Positions 12,070 to 21,521 of a stretch of DNA of 64,000 bases are shown here, in pieces; position 1 is the first letter of the stretch, and every line of letters starts with the position of its first letter. A model generated the notes under the pieces. The model ran no database searches. It saw only the letters and a list, made by a program, of their open reading frames with translations, and had not been told where the DNA came from. Source of the DNA: Methanomassiliicoccales archaeon (GTDB lineage Archaea > Thermoplasmatota > Thermoplasmata > Methanomassiliicoccales > JACIVX01); contig JACIVX010000001.1 of NCBI GenBank assembly GCA_014361295.1, positions 693,924 through 757,923 of the forward strand, read 5' to 3'. The position numbers and the translations under genes were made by a program.

Positions 12070-12655
12070 TGAAATGAACAATAAGAGATTGATCGAAAGA
12101 CTTAGAATCTATTCAAAGGTGACGAAACTCGATGCGATTCTCAGACGATATTTCATCATCGGTGCATTCGACGGCGCTTTAACGATTCTTGGAGTCATAT
12201 TAGGGGCTGCATCGACTGGACATTTGAATCGAGAGATCGTTATGAGCGCTGGCATCGGAGGAAGTATTGCGCTTGCGGTTTCCTCGATTGTTGGTGCATA
12301 CGAAGCTGAAAGGGTGGAGTCAAGAGTTGTCCAGATGAATATTGAAAAGGCAATGTTGTCAGAGATATCTGGAACGGAATTCGACGAAGCGCTCAGGGCT
12401 TCCGCAATCATTTCGGCAATTATTCATGGCATTGCCCCGTTGCTTGCTGCTCTCGTGCCGATCGTTCCGTTCGTGTTTTTCGATGTGAGAACCGCTGCGC
12501 TTGTCTCGATCACCATCACACTCTCATTCCTTTTCATTATGGGCTTCTATTTTGGAAAGCTAGCCAGAGAAAGAATGATACTCAGCGGATTGAGATTTGT
12601 ACTCGTCGGCATCCTAACGGCTCTGATCATTGTGGTATTTTTCGGTGGCTATTGA
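12062..12655 (+). CDS. VIT1/CCC1-like membrane protein
   Basis: A protein of about 197 residues with some five hydrophobic segments. The segment FDGALTILGVILGAASTG followed by a glycine-rich helix (GIGGSIALAVSSIVGAYEAERVE) resembles the first two helices of VIT1/CCC1 iron/manganese transporters. Substrate and direction are not certain. GTG at 12062 overlaps the alaS stop by 8 bases, and an ATG at 12074 is an alternative start, so it is translationally coupled to or co-transcribed with alaS. Confidence 0.65.
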   Translation: MLDEMNNKRLIERLRIYSKVTKLDAILRRYFIIGAFDGALTILGVILGAASTGHLNREIVMSAGIGGSIALAVSSIVGAYEAERVESRVVQMNIEKAMLSEISGTEFDEALRASAIISAIIHGIAPLLAALVPIVPFVFFDVRTAALVSITITLSFLFIMGFYFGKLARERMILSGLRFVLVGILTALIIVVFFGGY

Positions 12656-12756
12656 ATCTCAGTCAGTAGCGGATATCTTGCATGCAGCGTGACAAGCTCA
12701 TTCGCCATTTCATCGAAGAATTTTAATACTGGGCGGACCACATCGATACAGAAACT

Positions 12757-12797
12757 CTTAAATATGAACTTGCGTGTAGGGGACTTGCTCCGCAAGT
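12757..12797 (+). promoter_or_regulatory. Promoter and hairpin leader of the uS13 operon
   Basis: CTTAAATA at 12757-12764 is a good TATA box. ACTTGCG (12768-12774) can pair with CGCAAGT (12791-12797). A second copy, ACTTGC (12783-12788), competes for the same GCAAGT (12792-12797) across a 3-nt loop. The two exclusive hairpins straddle the expected start of transcription. Confidence 0.45.
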
Positions 12798-12835
12798 ATA
12801 TTGAGTCGTTTAATTGACACATGGAGGTAGGCAAT

Positions 12836-13354
12836 TTGGTCGAAACCGGCGGAACACAACAAATGCAAAAGGACGATTTCAAGTACATCGTCCGGCTCGC
12901 AAATACCGATCTGGACGGAAACAAAGGCGTTGTCGTAGCACTGCAAAGAATCAAGGGCGTCGGTAACCGAGTAGCCGAGATCATCGCAAGAAAAGCTGGT
13001 GTGAGCAGAATCGAAAAGATTGGTAGCCTACCAGATTCAAAGATTGAAGAAATTGAGAAATTGCTTCAGACTTATGCAGATTTTGTTCCCAGTTGGGCTG
13101 TCAACAGACAACATGATTTTGAAACGGGCCTTGATATGCATTTGATCGGCGCTGATCTAGAATTGTACAGAAAAGATGACATTAACAGGATGAAGATGAT
13201 CAGATGCTACAAGGGAATCAGACATGAAATGGGCCAGAAAGTCAGAGGACAGCGCACAAGATCAAATGGCAGGACAGGTCTCACGCTCGGTGTGAGTCGA
13301 CAAAGAACACAACCAGCAAAGGCTGAAAGCAGCGAAAAGAGTGGGAAGAAGTAG
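12836..13354 (+). CDS. rpsM: Small ribosomal subunit protein uS13
   Basis: uS13 sits in the head of the 30S subunit at the subunit interface. The protein begins FKYIVRLANTDLDGNKGVV, includes the helix-two-turn-helix IKGVG motif, and ends in the RNA-binding RGQRTRSNGRTGLTLGVSRQ tail. The TTG at 12836 is chosen because GGAGGT (12823-12828) lies 7 nt before it. An ATG at 12821 overlaps that SD and would be poor, and an ATG at 12863 is a further alternative. It is first in the archaeal order uS13-uS4-uS11-rpoD. Confidence 0.95.
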   Translation: MVETGGTQQMQKDDFKYIVRLANTDLDGNKGVVVALQRIKGVGNRVAEIIARKAGVSRIEKIGSLPDSKIEEIEKLLQTYADFVPSWAVNRQHDFETGLDMHLIGADLELYRKDDINRMKMIRCYKGIRHEMGQKVRGQRTRSNGRTGLTLGVSRQRTQPAKAESSEKSGKK

Positions 13355-13362
13355 GTGTTTAG

Positions 13363-14058
13363 ATGGGCGATCCGAAATTCCCTCGTCGGACTTATGACAC
13401 GCCTTCGCATCCATGGAAGGCAGATCGAATAAAAGAGGAGACAGAACTCGTCAGAATGTACGGGCTCAAGAACAAGAGAGAAATCTGGAAAGCCAAATCG
13501 ATTGTGAGAAATCTCAGACGGCAGTCAAGAAATCTACAGGCGAGGCTGAGATACGGGGAAGAACAGGCACGGATCGAGACGCAAAATCTCCTGAGAAAGT
13601 GCGGTATGATTGGACTTTTGCCCCTCGATGGTTCGACACTCGATGATGTACTCAGTTTGACTACCGAATCCATACTGAACAGGCGTCTTCAGACATTAGT
13701 GTATAAGAAAGGACTTGCCAACACAATGGAACAGGCAAGGCAATTCATTGTTCATGGACATATTTCCGTTAATGGTAGAAAGGTCACCGTTCCAGGGTAC
13801 ATCGTGCGCAGGAACGAGGAAGACAAAATTGAGTTCAATCCGGCTTCCCCGCTTGCGGACGAACAGCATCCCATGAGACTCCTTAAGAAGAAGTCGAAGG
13901 AAGAGAAAGCTATCGAGAAAGCAGCGGCAGAGAAGCCAAAAGTTCCGAAGAAGATACTTAAAGTCAAAGAAGTCGTCGAGGTGCTTGAAGAAGGTGGCGA
14001 AGCCCTTGAAGAACTTGACATTGATGAAGGCGAAGTTGAAACAGAGGAGGCTAAATAA
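13363..14058 (+). CDS. rpsD: Small ribosomal subunit protein uS4 with acidic tail
   Basis: uS4 is a primary 16S-binding protein that nucleates 30S assembly. Residues about 1-100 are the helical N-terminal domain, and residues about 105-160 hold the S4 RNA-binding fold ([25 protein letters not shown]). After about residue 180 comes a charged tail of roughly 50 residues, first Lys/Glu-rich and then strongly acidic ([20 protein letters not shown]), which most archaeal uS4 proteins lack. AGGTG precedes the ATG. Its TAA shares a base with the ATG of uS11. Confidence 0.96.
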   Translation: MGDPKFPRRTYDTPSHPWKADRIKEETELVRMYGLKNKREIWKAKSIVRNLRRQSRNLQARLRYGEEQARIETQNLLRKCGMIGLLPLDGSTLDDVLSLTTESILNRRLQTLVYKKGLANTMEQARQFIVHGHISVNGRKVTVPGYIVRRNEEDKIEFNPASPLADEQHPMRLLKKKSKEEKAIEKAAAEKPKVPKKILKVKEVVEVLEEGGEALEELDIDEGEVETEEAK

Positions 14059-14441
14059 TGGGGAAATGGGGAATTGCTCATATCTTTGCAAGTTACAACA
14101 ATATCATCATCACACTAACTGACATAACCGGAGCGGAAACAATCACCAAATGTTCTGGCGGTATGGTGGTTAAAGCCGCGAAGGATGAGGCATCACCCTA
14201 CGCCGCTATGAGAGCAGCCGAAAGGGTCGCCGAAATAGCCAAGGAAAAGGGTATCGAAGGGATACATGTAAAAGTCCGCGCACCAGGTGGTAACAAGTCT
14301 CTTTCGCCTGGACCAGGAGCCCAGGCAGCAATTAGGGCGCTTGCGCGCGCAGGGCTTAAAATCGGACGCATCGAGGACGTGACACCAATACCCCACGATG
14401 GAACGAAGAAGAAAGGTGGCCGAAGAGGAAGGCGTGTTTAG
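14058..14441 (+). CDS. rpsK: Small ribosomal subunit protein uS11
   Basis: uS11 lies on the 30S platform near the Shine-Dalgarno helix. The 127 residues contain the family signature ([20 protein letters not shown], then [15 protein letters not shown] and [20 protein letters not shown]) and the basic C-terminus [17 protein letters not shown] within the end of uS4, 7 nt before the ATG, and the 1-base TAATG overlap mean tight coupling to uS4. Confidence 0.97.
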   Translation: MGKWGIAHIFASYNNIIITLTDITGAETITKCSGGMVVKAAKDEASPYAAMRAAERVAEIAKEKGIEGIHVKVRAPGGNKSLSPGPGAQAAIRALARAGLKIGRIEDVTPIPHDGTKKKGGRRGRRV

Positions 14442-14453
14442 AGGCGGCAACCT

Positions 14454-15293
14454 ATGGAGATCAAAGTACTCGAATTAATGGAAACAGAGGCAAGATTCAT
14501 TCTTTCTGGGACGAGACCTGAGGTCGCGAACGCTTTGCGTCGATGTCTCATTTCCGAAATACCAAAGATGGCTATCGACACGGTGGAATTCCATCTGGGT
14601 CCTATCAGAGATGAGGAGGGCAACGAATACGAGAGTGTCAGCCCTCTCTTTGATGAGATCATTGCTCACAGACTGGGAATGGTTCCCATACCAACAGATT
14701 TAAATCTCTTTACCTTCCGAGAAAAATGCACGTGCGGCGGAGAGGGGTGCCCTAACTGCACCATCATGTATTCACTCAACAAAAAGGGACCGTGTGAGGT
14801 CTATTCCGGTGATCTCGAACCCCTCGGCGGAAATGAACTGAGAGTCAAGGACGAATTGATCCCTATCGTCAAGCTCGGCCCAGGACAAGCACTTTTGATT
14901 TATGCGTCGGCACAGCTTGGCACGGCTAAGCAACATGCAAAATGGCAGGTCACGAGCGGTGTTGGATATAAGTACTACCCAGAAGTCTCCATTGATTACA
15001 GCAAATGCGAGGGCGAAGATGCCTGCATTAAAGCGTGTCCCCGCGGCTGTTTTGGTAAGAAAGACGGAAAGACCGTTGTTGTTGATCAAGAAGCATGTAC
15101 CCTGTGTATGGCATGCGTCGAAGCATGCGCCAACAAGGCGGTGACCGTGAGGGGAAATCAAGAGAAATTTATCTTCGAATTTGAAACGGACGGATCCCTC
15201 AGCGCTGAGAAGACACTCCTCACAGCTCTCGAAATCATGGAGAAGAAATTTGAGGAATTCAGGGAATTAGTCTCCTCATTCGAAAGTCAATAG
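14454..15293 (+). CDS. rpoD: RNA polymerase subunit D (Rpo3) with ferredoxin domain
   Basis: Rpo3 pairs with Rpo11 to form the alpha-like assembly platform of archaeal RNA polymerase. The alpha-type fold is split by an inserted ferredoxin-like domain at about residues 175-225. One motif there, CTLCMACVEAC, has the full four-Cys 4Fe-4S spacing; a second (CEGEDACIKACPRGC) also has four Cys, so two clusters are possible. A Cys cluster CTCGGEGCPNC near residue 95 may bind zinc. SD GAGGCGG precedes the ATG. It ends the operon; rpl18e, rpl13 and rps9, which often follow, are absent here. Confidence 0.96.
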   Translation: MEIKVLELMETEARFILSGTRPEVANALRRCLISEIPKMAIDTVEFHLGPIRDEEGNEYESVSPLFDEIIAHRLGMVPIPTDLNLFTFREKCTCGGEGCPNCTIMYSLNKKGPCEVYSGDLEPLGGNELRVKDELIPIVKLGPGQALLIYASAQLGTAKQHAKWQVTSGVGYKYYPEVSIDYSKCEGEDACIKACPRGCFGKKDGKTVVVDQEACTLCMACVEACANKAVTVRGNQEKFIFEFETDGSLSAEKTLLTALEIMEKKFEEFRELVSSFESQ

Positions 15294-15298
15294 AAAAA

Positions 15299-18200
15299 TC
15301 ACATAAAATCAGTGAGAGTGCACTTCTTTACCTTATCATTTTCAAACAGCGAGTTAATCGAATTTTCGATGAGGGCAATTCGCTGCAAGGTGTAAGTTGG
15401 CAGACCAAATTTCTTTCCAATTTCCTTCGTGATCTCAAGATATTTCTTAATGCTCTTTTCGTGCACAGTCAGAGTGAGGTTGGCACCGCAATAACATTTG
15501 CCCCTCAAGGGCATTCTACGATAACTCGCATTGCATTTGGTGCATCTGAGACGCTGACCTGAAAAACTGTTCAAATTGCCAATCATATCAGGCAAGAAAT
15601 GTCTCGTGATCACTCTATAGACAACGTCAGTCTCGTCGACTGCCCTGATCTTCTTCGCCAATTCCAGCTGTGCATTCATCTTATCGATCATCGTTTCGAG
15701 AGTCTTGTACGAGGATTCTTTCGGACCCTCAGCGATGTCCTTCGTATCATGAGTAAAACCGAATCCTTCATACTGCAGAACTGAACCAATCCTATTCGCG
15801 ACAAGATCCATCATTTCCTGAATTTCCTTTGGATGTTTGAAAGACATAGAGGCTTCATAAAACTCCAACGGATACTGCCATCGCACGTCGAGATTATGCG
15901 CTTCCTTGTCAATTTCATTTGGATCAATGCGAGTCGTGAGAACGAGCGGAGCATCCATTAAGCCACCTCTCCTATCGGGAAGAAATGATCTGGAAAAGTT
16001 GATCAGTGCATCAAGAAGGAGAATGCAGCTGTCTTCATCACCATCCGCATTTCGCCTCTTTGCCGCATGGAAGAACGGATGGCCATAACCAACATTTGCA
16101 TCTGTAAATCCAATGATCCTGCATAACACGCCTCCAGAAGTGTGAGGTGCTAAACCGATCGCCAGATGCCCGATCAGATCCGATCGGTGATTGACGTTGT
16201 AGTATGGATTAAGACCGTAATGGTCTTGTAGAAGTTCATCGACGAATTTAGCAACCTTCACGAGATAATCCCCACAAGAAGACGAGGGGATTATGTCCTG
16301 AACTTTCAGTTCGCAAAGTTGCGTGTCATCGATTAACTCATTACCAAACGCGTCTTTCACATATCCCAAGGATCGAGCTTTTTCAACGGTTAGCCCAATC
16401 TCACGCGGTCTAAAGTGCGTGAGCGGGACATCGGTCATATCATATCGAATTGTTCCATCTTTAAACACAAAAACGTCGTATTTCGCCCTCAAAATCCCTT
16501 TCTCAATTGCCTCTGGGGTCTTGTTTTTAGAGATCATCCCCTGAACGCCTTTGATCTCTGGTAGGCTTCTTTCTCCGAGACGTTCCATCGCCTGCTTGAG
16601 AATTTTAGATATCGGAATGCGCTGGATTTCCGGATCGCCCGAAACGACCGTGTGAGATCCGCACTCACACACACACTGAAATGTCTTTTTCCCACATGCT
16701 CTGCACTGTCTGACTCCCACCTCCACCTCAATCTCTTCTTCGGCCGCAGCCTCACTCACCAATCTCTGTAGACCTCCGCTCTGTCCAAGAGGAAAGAGTA
16801 TGTGGGGAGGTGGTCGCATTTTTCTTTCCTTGGCCTTCTCCGGTCTTGCCATTCTAGCGCCGATCCGCGTCACTGCCCGCGGTCGCACCGTAATCCCCAT
16901 CGCTCTGGAAACCGCGGCCAATGGATCTTCGCCCTCGAAAACCGCGACCTCAACAATCTTCTCACCATTGTGGCCGAGACCGAGCCCACTGAGAACCGGC
17001 TCGGCATAATTTTCTAAAACAACAAAGTCGTCAACGACTCTGTGCAGAGCTCCGAGTCTTTCCAGTATGTTCTTTACTTTCGCATCTCTTTTAATCTTGA
17101 GAATCCCGCCCTGCCAAGATGCATTTTTCAATAAATACGACCGTAAATCTCTTAAGCCGTCTATCTCAACATCCGACCAAAAAAGATTGAATTTCGGATG
17201 GAGCGGGACACCATAAGTTCTTGAAATTCTTACCGCTTCCTCGAAATCCGGATCTATCCAGCTTTCCGGTAGTTCGCCGCATGCCCGCCTGAGCTCTTCT
17301 CTGTACCACTCTATAGAATAAGCACCGGGAACCAATACATGATTGTTTTCGACAAACTCCCCGAAGGAAATGAGTATCTCGCCTAGATCAACGATCTCCT
17401 TAATTCTACCACGGATCTTTTCAAATTCATCAACGGAATTAACCTGAACGAGATCACCGTTATCGAGCAGTACGATCGGCCCCTCGATCGAATCGCACGG
17501 CGTCGCCGCACCTGCTTTTCCAGGTCTCTCGAGTTTTATCTGAGTACCAACTGCAATGAATCCATCGAGTGCGTACATTGTGGCCGGATTCAAACCGATA
17601 GCCGCGAGTCCCGTTGTTCTCCCGCGACCGTATCTCAATCTGAAGCCACCAACCCTTGAAGGATGCGCAAGAACAGGTCTCCCAGCAACAATGTCCTTGA
17701 GATATCTGTAGTCAGGCGCGATTTTGGTGGACTCCGATTCCTCCGAAGACTTTTTCTTGAGATCAAGGTACTCATTGATGAAATCCCAGCCATCAATTCC
17801 CAGACGCTTCACATGTTTCTGGATCTTTGGTGCCTTCTGACACAGCCCTTCCGCGATGACGAGACATGCACCACCTCTAACCTTGTTTGTTTCCACTCTA
17901 GGAAGGTCTCTGTAACCGGATATCTCAACATCTTCGGTTCCTTCACCATCGATGCAAACAGGACAGTTTTTAACGATCAATTCGATTTCTTCATTTGATG
18001 GCGTGTACTGTAGATGCTGGCATTGCTTGTAAAGCGGTATTTCTTCCTTGAATCGCTGAACTTCCCCATGAGTAGGTTGATACCGACCAATTCCAAATTC
18101 CCGTCTCACTACATCCCCGATAAGCACACTCAATGCCTGTCCCGTGCCTCCAGCTGATCTGATAGGGCCAGCAAATGAAATCGCGAGATACTCGCTCCCG

Positions 18201-18604
18201 TCGGAGTTGCGACCGATTTTTACTCCAGCAATACCCTCAAGGGGAGCTACGAGAATTCCTTCAGTGAGAACCGCAAGTCCCACGCGAATCGCTCTATCGA
18301 TTGCCTCCTCTCTCGACCTTGCAGGTTTATTTGCGATTTCTCTGGCGGCAAGTAATGAGACTTCTTCTCTATCGTGATGCGCGCTCAATTCTCTAATTCT
18401 CTCGGCAATACCTTCAACGTTCCAAGAAGAGAGAAGCTTCTCAACTCTCGCCGCCAAATCCTCAGCTCTCGGTATCTCGACAAAAGTCTCGGGATCCAGA
18501 CCCCTTGCTCTTGCTCGCCTAGCTATCGCATAACATCGATCGACTTCGCTCGCAAGCGCGTCGAAATATTTTTTCATTTCCTCACTGCAAGCAACTTCAT
18601 TCAT
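15299..18604 (-). CDS. polC: DNA polymerase D large subunit (DP2)
   Basis: DP2 is the catalytic subunit of family-D DNA polymerase, the replicative polymerase of Euryarchaeota. The 1101-residue protein holds the catalytic acidic motif NADGDEDS near residue 850 in the double-psi beta-barrel region. It also has zinc modules CRACGKKTFQCVCECGSHT near residue 640 and CTKCNASYRRMPLRGKCYCG near the C-terminus. Length is near normal and no intein interrupts the catalytic region. The partner DP1 is not in the window. It converges tail-to-tail with rpoD, 5 bp apart, and lies just downstream of the NOG1 GTPase gene. Confidence 0.97.
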   Translation of the reverse strand: MNEVACSEEMKKYFDALASEVDRCYAIARRARARGLDPETFVEIPRAEDLAARVEKLLSSWNVEGIAERIRELSAHHDREEVSLLAAREIANKPARSREEAIDRAIRVGLAVLTEGILVAPLEGIAGVKIGRNSDGSEYLAISFAGPIRSAGGTGQALSVLIGDVVRREFGIGRYQPTHGEVQRFKEEIPLYKQCQHLQYTPSNEEIELIVKNCPVCIDGEGTEDVEISGYRDLPRVETNKVRGGACLVIAEGLCQKAPKIQKHVKRLGIDGWDFINEYLDLKKKSSEESESTKIAPDYRYLKDIVAGRPVLAHPSRVGGFRLRYGRGRTTGLAAIGLNPATMYALDGFIAVGTQIKLERPGKAGAATPCDSIEGPIVLLDNGDLVQVNSVDEFEKIRGRIKEIVDLGEILISFGEFVENNHVLVPGAYSIEWYREELRRACGELPESWIDPDFEEAVRISRTYGVPLHPKFNLFWSDVEIDGLRDLRSYLLKNASWQGGILKIKRDAKVKNILERLGALHRVVDDFVVLENYAEPVLSGLGLGHNGEKIVEVAVFEGEDPLAAVSRAMGITVRPRAVTRIGARMARPEKAKERKMRPPPHILFPLGQSGGLQRLVSEAAAEEEIEVEVGVRQCRACGKKTFQCVCECGSHTVVSGDPEIQRIPISKILKQAMERLGERSLPEIKGVQGMISKNKTPEAIEKGILRAKYDVFVFKDGTIRYDMTDVPLTHFRPREIGLTVEKARSLGYVKDAFGNELIDDTQLCELKVQDIIPSSSCGDYLVKVAKFVDELLQDHYGLNPYYNVNHRSDLIGHLAIGLAPHTSGGVLCRIIGFTDANVGYGHPFFHAAKRRNADGDEDSCILLLDALINFSRSFLPDRRGGLMDAPLVLTTRIDPNEIDKEAHNLDVRWQYPLEFYEASMSFKHPKEIQEMMDLVANRIGSVLQYEGFGFTHDTKDIAEGPKESSYKTLETMIDKMNAQLELAKKIRAVDETDVVYRVITRHFLPDMIGNLNSFSGQRLRCTKCNASYRRMPLRGKCYCGANLTLTVHEKSIKKYLEITKEIGKKFGLPTYTLQRIALIENSINSLFENDKVKKCTLTDFM

Positions 18605-18643
18605 AGCCTTCTGGAGCTCCTCAGCTGATGAGTGAATTTCATC

Positions 18644-19642
18644 CTAAATAGCTATCGGCTCACCATCGTTTGCTTTTCTGGTTCTATCAAGCGTTTCAAT
18701 GATCAAAGCCAGAAGCTCCTCGATTCCGTCGCCAGTGAGTGCCGAAATTTTCATGCGAGGACTTTCGATTTTCACAATGTCAGACTTGTTCTCAATTTCG
18801 ATGGTAGGAATGTCAGCAAAATTTGTCTTGATCGATTCGAGCAATGTGAGTTGATCCCTCATACTATATCCCGAAGTTTCCGATGGGTCAATCATAAATA
18901 CGATAACATCTGCTAGATGCTTGAGAGCCAATATCGCTTGAAGCTCTATTTTGTTCCGTTCTTCTAGCTTTCTATCGAGTAAACCTGGTGTATCAACAAC
19001 TTGGTACCTTTTTCGCCCTACAACAAAATGACCGATCCCAATCCCCTGAGTTGTGAAGGGATAAGGAGCGATCTTGGGCCTTGCAGTCGAAATCCTCTCA
19101 ACGAGCTGACTTTTCCCGACATTTGGAAACCCAGCGATCACGACAGTTGGAATCGTTGGATCGATCTCGGGGAGCTCCTTGAGCTTGTCCCTGGCAATCG
19201 CAACAAATTTCAGATCCTGATCGATCTGGTTAACCAAAGAGGAAAGCCTGCCATAAAATTCCCTCCTTAAGCGGGATACCTCCTCCGAATTTTGTGCTTT
19301 CTTGACCTTCCCCAGGTACTCTTTTTCGAGCTCGAGCGCTTTCATAGAACACCAGTTGAGCGCACCAAGAGATTTCTTCAATTTGTCGATCCCGATGATA
19401 ACATCAATAAGTTCCATCTCGAACTGGCTTGTTTTTGACAGGCTGGGAAAGGCTTTCACATATTTCGCAAGATTCGATGAAATGACATCGCCAGCAACAG
19501 AGATCTTAGAGATCGCGGTTTTTCTTGCCTCATCGATCTTATCAAAACCTTCTTTTTGTATCTTCGATGCCTTCTTAAACGCTTTATCAAGTAATTCGTT
19601 TGAATAAAGGATCGTTGGTATTCTTTTCCGCGGACTTGCCAC
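18644..19642 (-). CDS. NOG1-type GTPase
   Basis: A 332-residue P-loop GTPase with a helical N-terminal domain of about 165 residues. Its G domain follows: G1 GFPNVGKS near residue 171, G3 DTPGLLD, G4 NKSD and G5-like SALTGDGIEEL. The arrangement matches archaeal NOG1, relatives of the eukaryotic nucleolar factor needed for large-subunit ribosome assembly; a role here in 50S maturation is inference. The start is GTG with a weak SD. Lying 39 bp upstream of polC on the same strand, the two may share a transcript. Confidence 0.88.
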   Translation of the reverse strand: MASPRKRIPTILYSNELLDKAFKKASKIQKEGFDKIDEARKTAISKISVAGDVISSNLAKYVKAFPSLSKTSQFEMELIDVIIGIDKLKKSLGALNWCSMKALELEKEYLGKVKKAQNSEEVSRLRREFYGRLSSLVNQIDQDLKFVAIARDKLKELPEIDPTIPTVVIAGFPNVGKSQLVERISTARPKIAPYPFTTQGIGIGHFVVGRKRYQVVDTPGLLDRKLEERNKIELQAILALKHLADVIVFMIDPSETSGYSMRDQLTLLESIKTNFADIPTIEIENKSDIVKIESPRMKISALTGDGIEELLALIIETLDRTRKANDGEPIAI

Positions 19643-19710
19643 GTCAAGCCTAAACCACTAAGGAAGCTTTAATCTATCACCACAAGCGATTCATGCACTG
19701 AGGCGATCAT

Positions 19711-20430
19711 GTGAAATATGAAATTGCATACAGATTATGGCTAAAGAAAGATGGGCAATTCTTACTGAGTGAAGGTCGTGCAAAGCTCCTCAAGTTGATA
19801 AAGGAATTCGGATCGCTTTCGAAGGCTGCTGATGAGATGAACATGTCGTACAGGCACGCGTGGGGGGCTATCAAGAAAATTGAGGAGACTCTGGGAACAA
19901 AGGTCATCTATTCAGAGAGGGGGGGCCAGGAGGGCGGAACATCCAAACTTACGCCCGAAGGAGAATACTTACTTGAGCAATACGAGATCCAAAAGGGTCT
20001 TTTTGATCAGCAATTGAAGATGCTTTATAAAAGACCTGCTTTAGCCACGGACGGTATAGTGATTATTGATGGGAAAATCCTTCTTGTAAAAAGAGGAAGA
20101 GATCCTTTCAAAGGTAAATACGCGCTTCCAGGCGGCATTGTTGAATATGGCGAGACTGTCGAAAGATGTGTTGTCAGAGAGATTAAAGAAGAAACGGGCA
20201 TCGATGCGAGAATTCTGCAATTGATCGGTGTCTATTCAGATCCAGAAAGAGATCCCCGTGGCCATTTTATATCAGTTGTCTTTCATCTCTTCCGTGTAGG
20301 GGGAGAGCTGAAAGCAGGCGACGACGCTTCTGCAGTCAAACTCTTTCCGATCGATAGGCTCCCTGAGCTCGCCTTCGATCACCGTAAGATCGTTGACGAC
20401 TTCCTAACAATGAAAGGAATTTCATTTTAG
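19711..20430 (+). CDS. ModE-type winged-helix protein fused to Nudix hydrolase
   Basis: Residues about 5-105 form a ModE/LysR-like winged helix (GSLSKAADEMNMSYRHAWGAI, then TSKLTPEGEYLLEQY). Residues about 112-239 are a Nudix domain. The Nudix box fits GX5EX7REUXEEXGU exactly, from G142 and E148 to REIKEETGI at 156-164, so it should bind metal and hydrolyse a nucleoside-diphosphate-linked substrate. The sequence resembles ADP-ribose or NAD-related Nudix enzymes. A DNA-binding domain on an active-looking Nudix enzyme suggests a regulator that senses, or a hydrolase controlled by, its substrate, as in NrtR, which has the opposite domain order. GTG start. Confidence 0.85.
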   Translation: MKYEIAYRLWLKKDGQFLLSEGRAKLLKLIKEFGSLSKAADEMNMSYRHAWGAIKKIEETLGTKVIYSERGGQEGGTSKLTPEGEYLLEQYEIQKGLFDQQLKMLYKRPALATDGIVIIDGKILLVKRGRDPFKGKYALPGGIVEYGETVERCVVREIKEETGIDARILQLIGVYSDPERDPRGHFISVVFHLFRVGGELKAGDDASAVKLFPIDRLPELAFDHRKIVDDFLTMKGISF

Positions 20431-20496
20431 TGGGAATCGAAAATCGCTGTTTTGAAAAGTATTTCTATATGCCTCGGCAATATTGTAGCGAACCGC

Positions 20497-20934
20497 ATGG
20501 ACGACGAACTTGACAAAGAGATTCTCCAGTTATTGAGGAAAAATGCAAAACTCACGTATGAGGAAATAGGACAAATTCTAAACAGGTCTCCCTCCACCGT
20601 CAGAGATAGAATCAAGAAAATGGAAGAAACAAGGACGATCCTCGGATACTCAGCCATTCTAGATCACGAACGTCTAGGTATTTTCTCCGATGCGATAGTT
20701 TGTGCTGATATCGAACCTGATAAGGCATCATCGGCCATTTCTGCACTTTTTTCGATAGAAAATATTGCAGAAATACTCAATGTAACTGGCGAAAGAAGAG
20801 TTATGATGAGGGTGAGAGCACGAAACAACCGTGAACTCTCGGAAATCATTGAAAGGAAGGTTAGACCAATGGGTTTCAACAATGTTGAGACTATAATCGT
20901 GTTAAAACCTATTGTACGTTATCCTGGTCTTTGA
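20497..20934 (+). CDS. Lrp/AsnC-family transcriptional regulator
   Basis: The N-terminal helix-turn-helix (LDKEILQLLRKNAKLTYEEI, then NRSPSTVRDRIKKME) is followed by a RAM/AsnC effector-binding beta-alpha-beta-beta domain. Such proteins form dimers or octamers and respond to amino acids. The ATG at 20497 (MDDELDKEIL) is chosen over the longer ORF starting at 20452, because the extra 15 residues do not resemble the family. It follows the ModE-Nudix gene in the same direction. The ligand cannot be told from sequence. Confidence 0.9.
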   Translation: MDDELDKEILQLLRKNAKLTYEEIGQILNRSPSTVRDRIKKMEETRTILGYSAILDHERLGIFSDAIVCADIEPDKASSAISALFSIENIAEILNVTGERRVMMRVRARNNRELSEIIERKVRPMGFNNVETIIVLKPIVRYPGL

Positions 20935-20969
20935 CTTTGGAACGGGATTTGAGGGTTGTCCATTAATAA

Positions 20970-21521
20970 TCATGGTTGCGTTAACGCCAATTTGATTTCA
21001 TCAATCTTACCCGTTTTTTCTAGCTCATCAAGTATAATTTCTGCAGTCCAAATTGCGGCCTGGGCAACAAGCTCTGGACACTTATTTTCCTGATATGCGA
21101 CCGCGTCGAAAGCTGCGTATTCTTCAGGGTTCCATAGATTGAATTTTCTGCCGAGATAATTCCTCTGGATTTCTGCGCAAACGACGCTACCATATTTCTG
21201 CTCAAATCGCACACACAGCTCTTTGGCCAATCGATACGCAATCATTCTTTTTCTTTCCGGATCTTTGAAATCACTCCGTTCTCTCCCAAAGAACATTCCG
21301 ATCATCATAACTCCGCCAGAGAGAGCTCCGCATGAACCGTGCGTGGTCAGCCCCGCACCGCCAGACAAGCCGCTTGCCGATTTGAATACCATGTCATCAT
21401 GCATGCCGAAGGCATCTTGGAGGGCTGCAAGAACCGATTGAGCGCATCCTCTATTTTCTCTTTCATATTTGAAGGCCAATTCACTTGCTTTTTGCAAAAG
21501 TCCTGCCCGCTCAATTTCCAT
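20970..21521 (-). CDS. C_GCAxxG_C_C family redox protein
   Basis: The protein shows the defining cysteine pattern of this family: GCAQSVLAAL near residue 27, then SGGAGLTTHGSCGALSGGVM with a conserved Cys, and later Cys residues near positions 108 and 115. The family is common in anaerobes and is thought to have a redox or cofactor role, but no biochemical function is established. Length of 183 residues is typical. It is convergent with the Lrp gene. Confidence 0.85.
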   Translation of the reverse strand: MEIERAGLLQKASELAFKYERENRGCAQSVLAALQDAFGMHDDMVFKSASGLSGGAGLTTHGSCGALSGGVMMIGMFFGRERSDFKDPERKRMIAYRLAKELCVRFEQKYGSVVCAEIQRNYLGRKFNLWNPEEYAAFDAVAYQENKCPELVAQAAIWTAEIILDELEKTGKIDEIKLALTQP

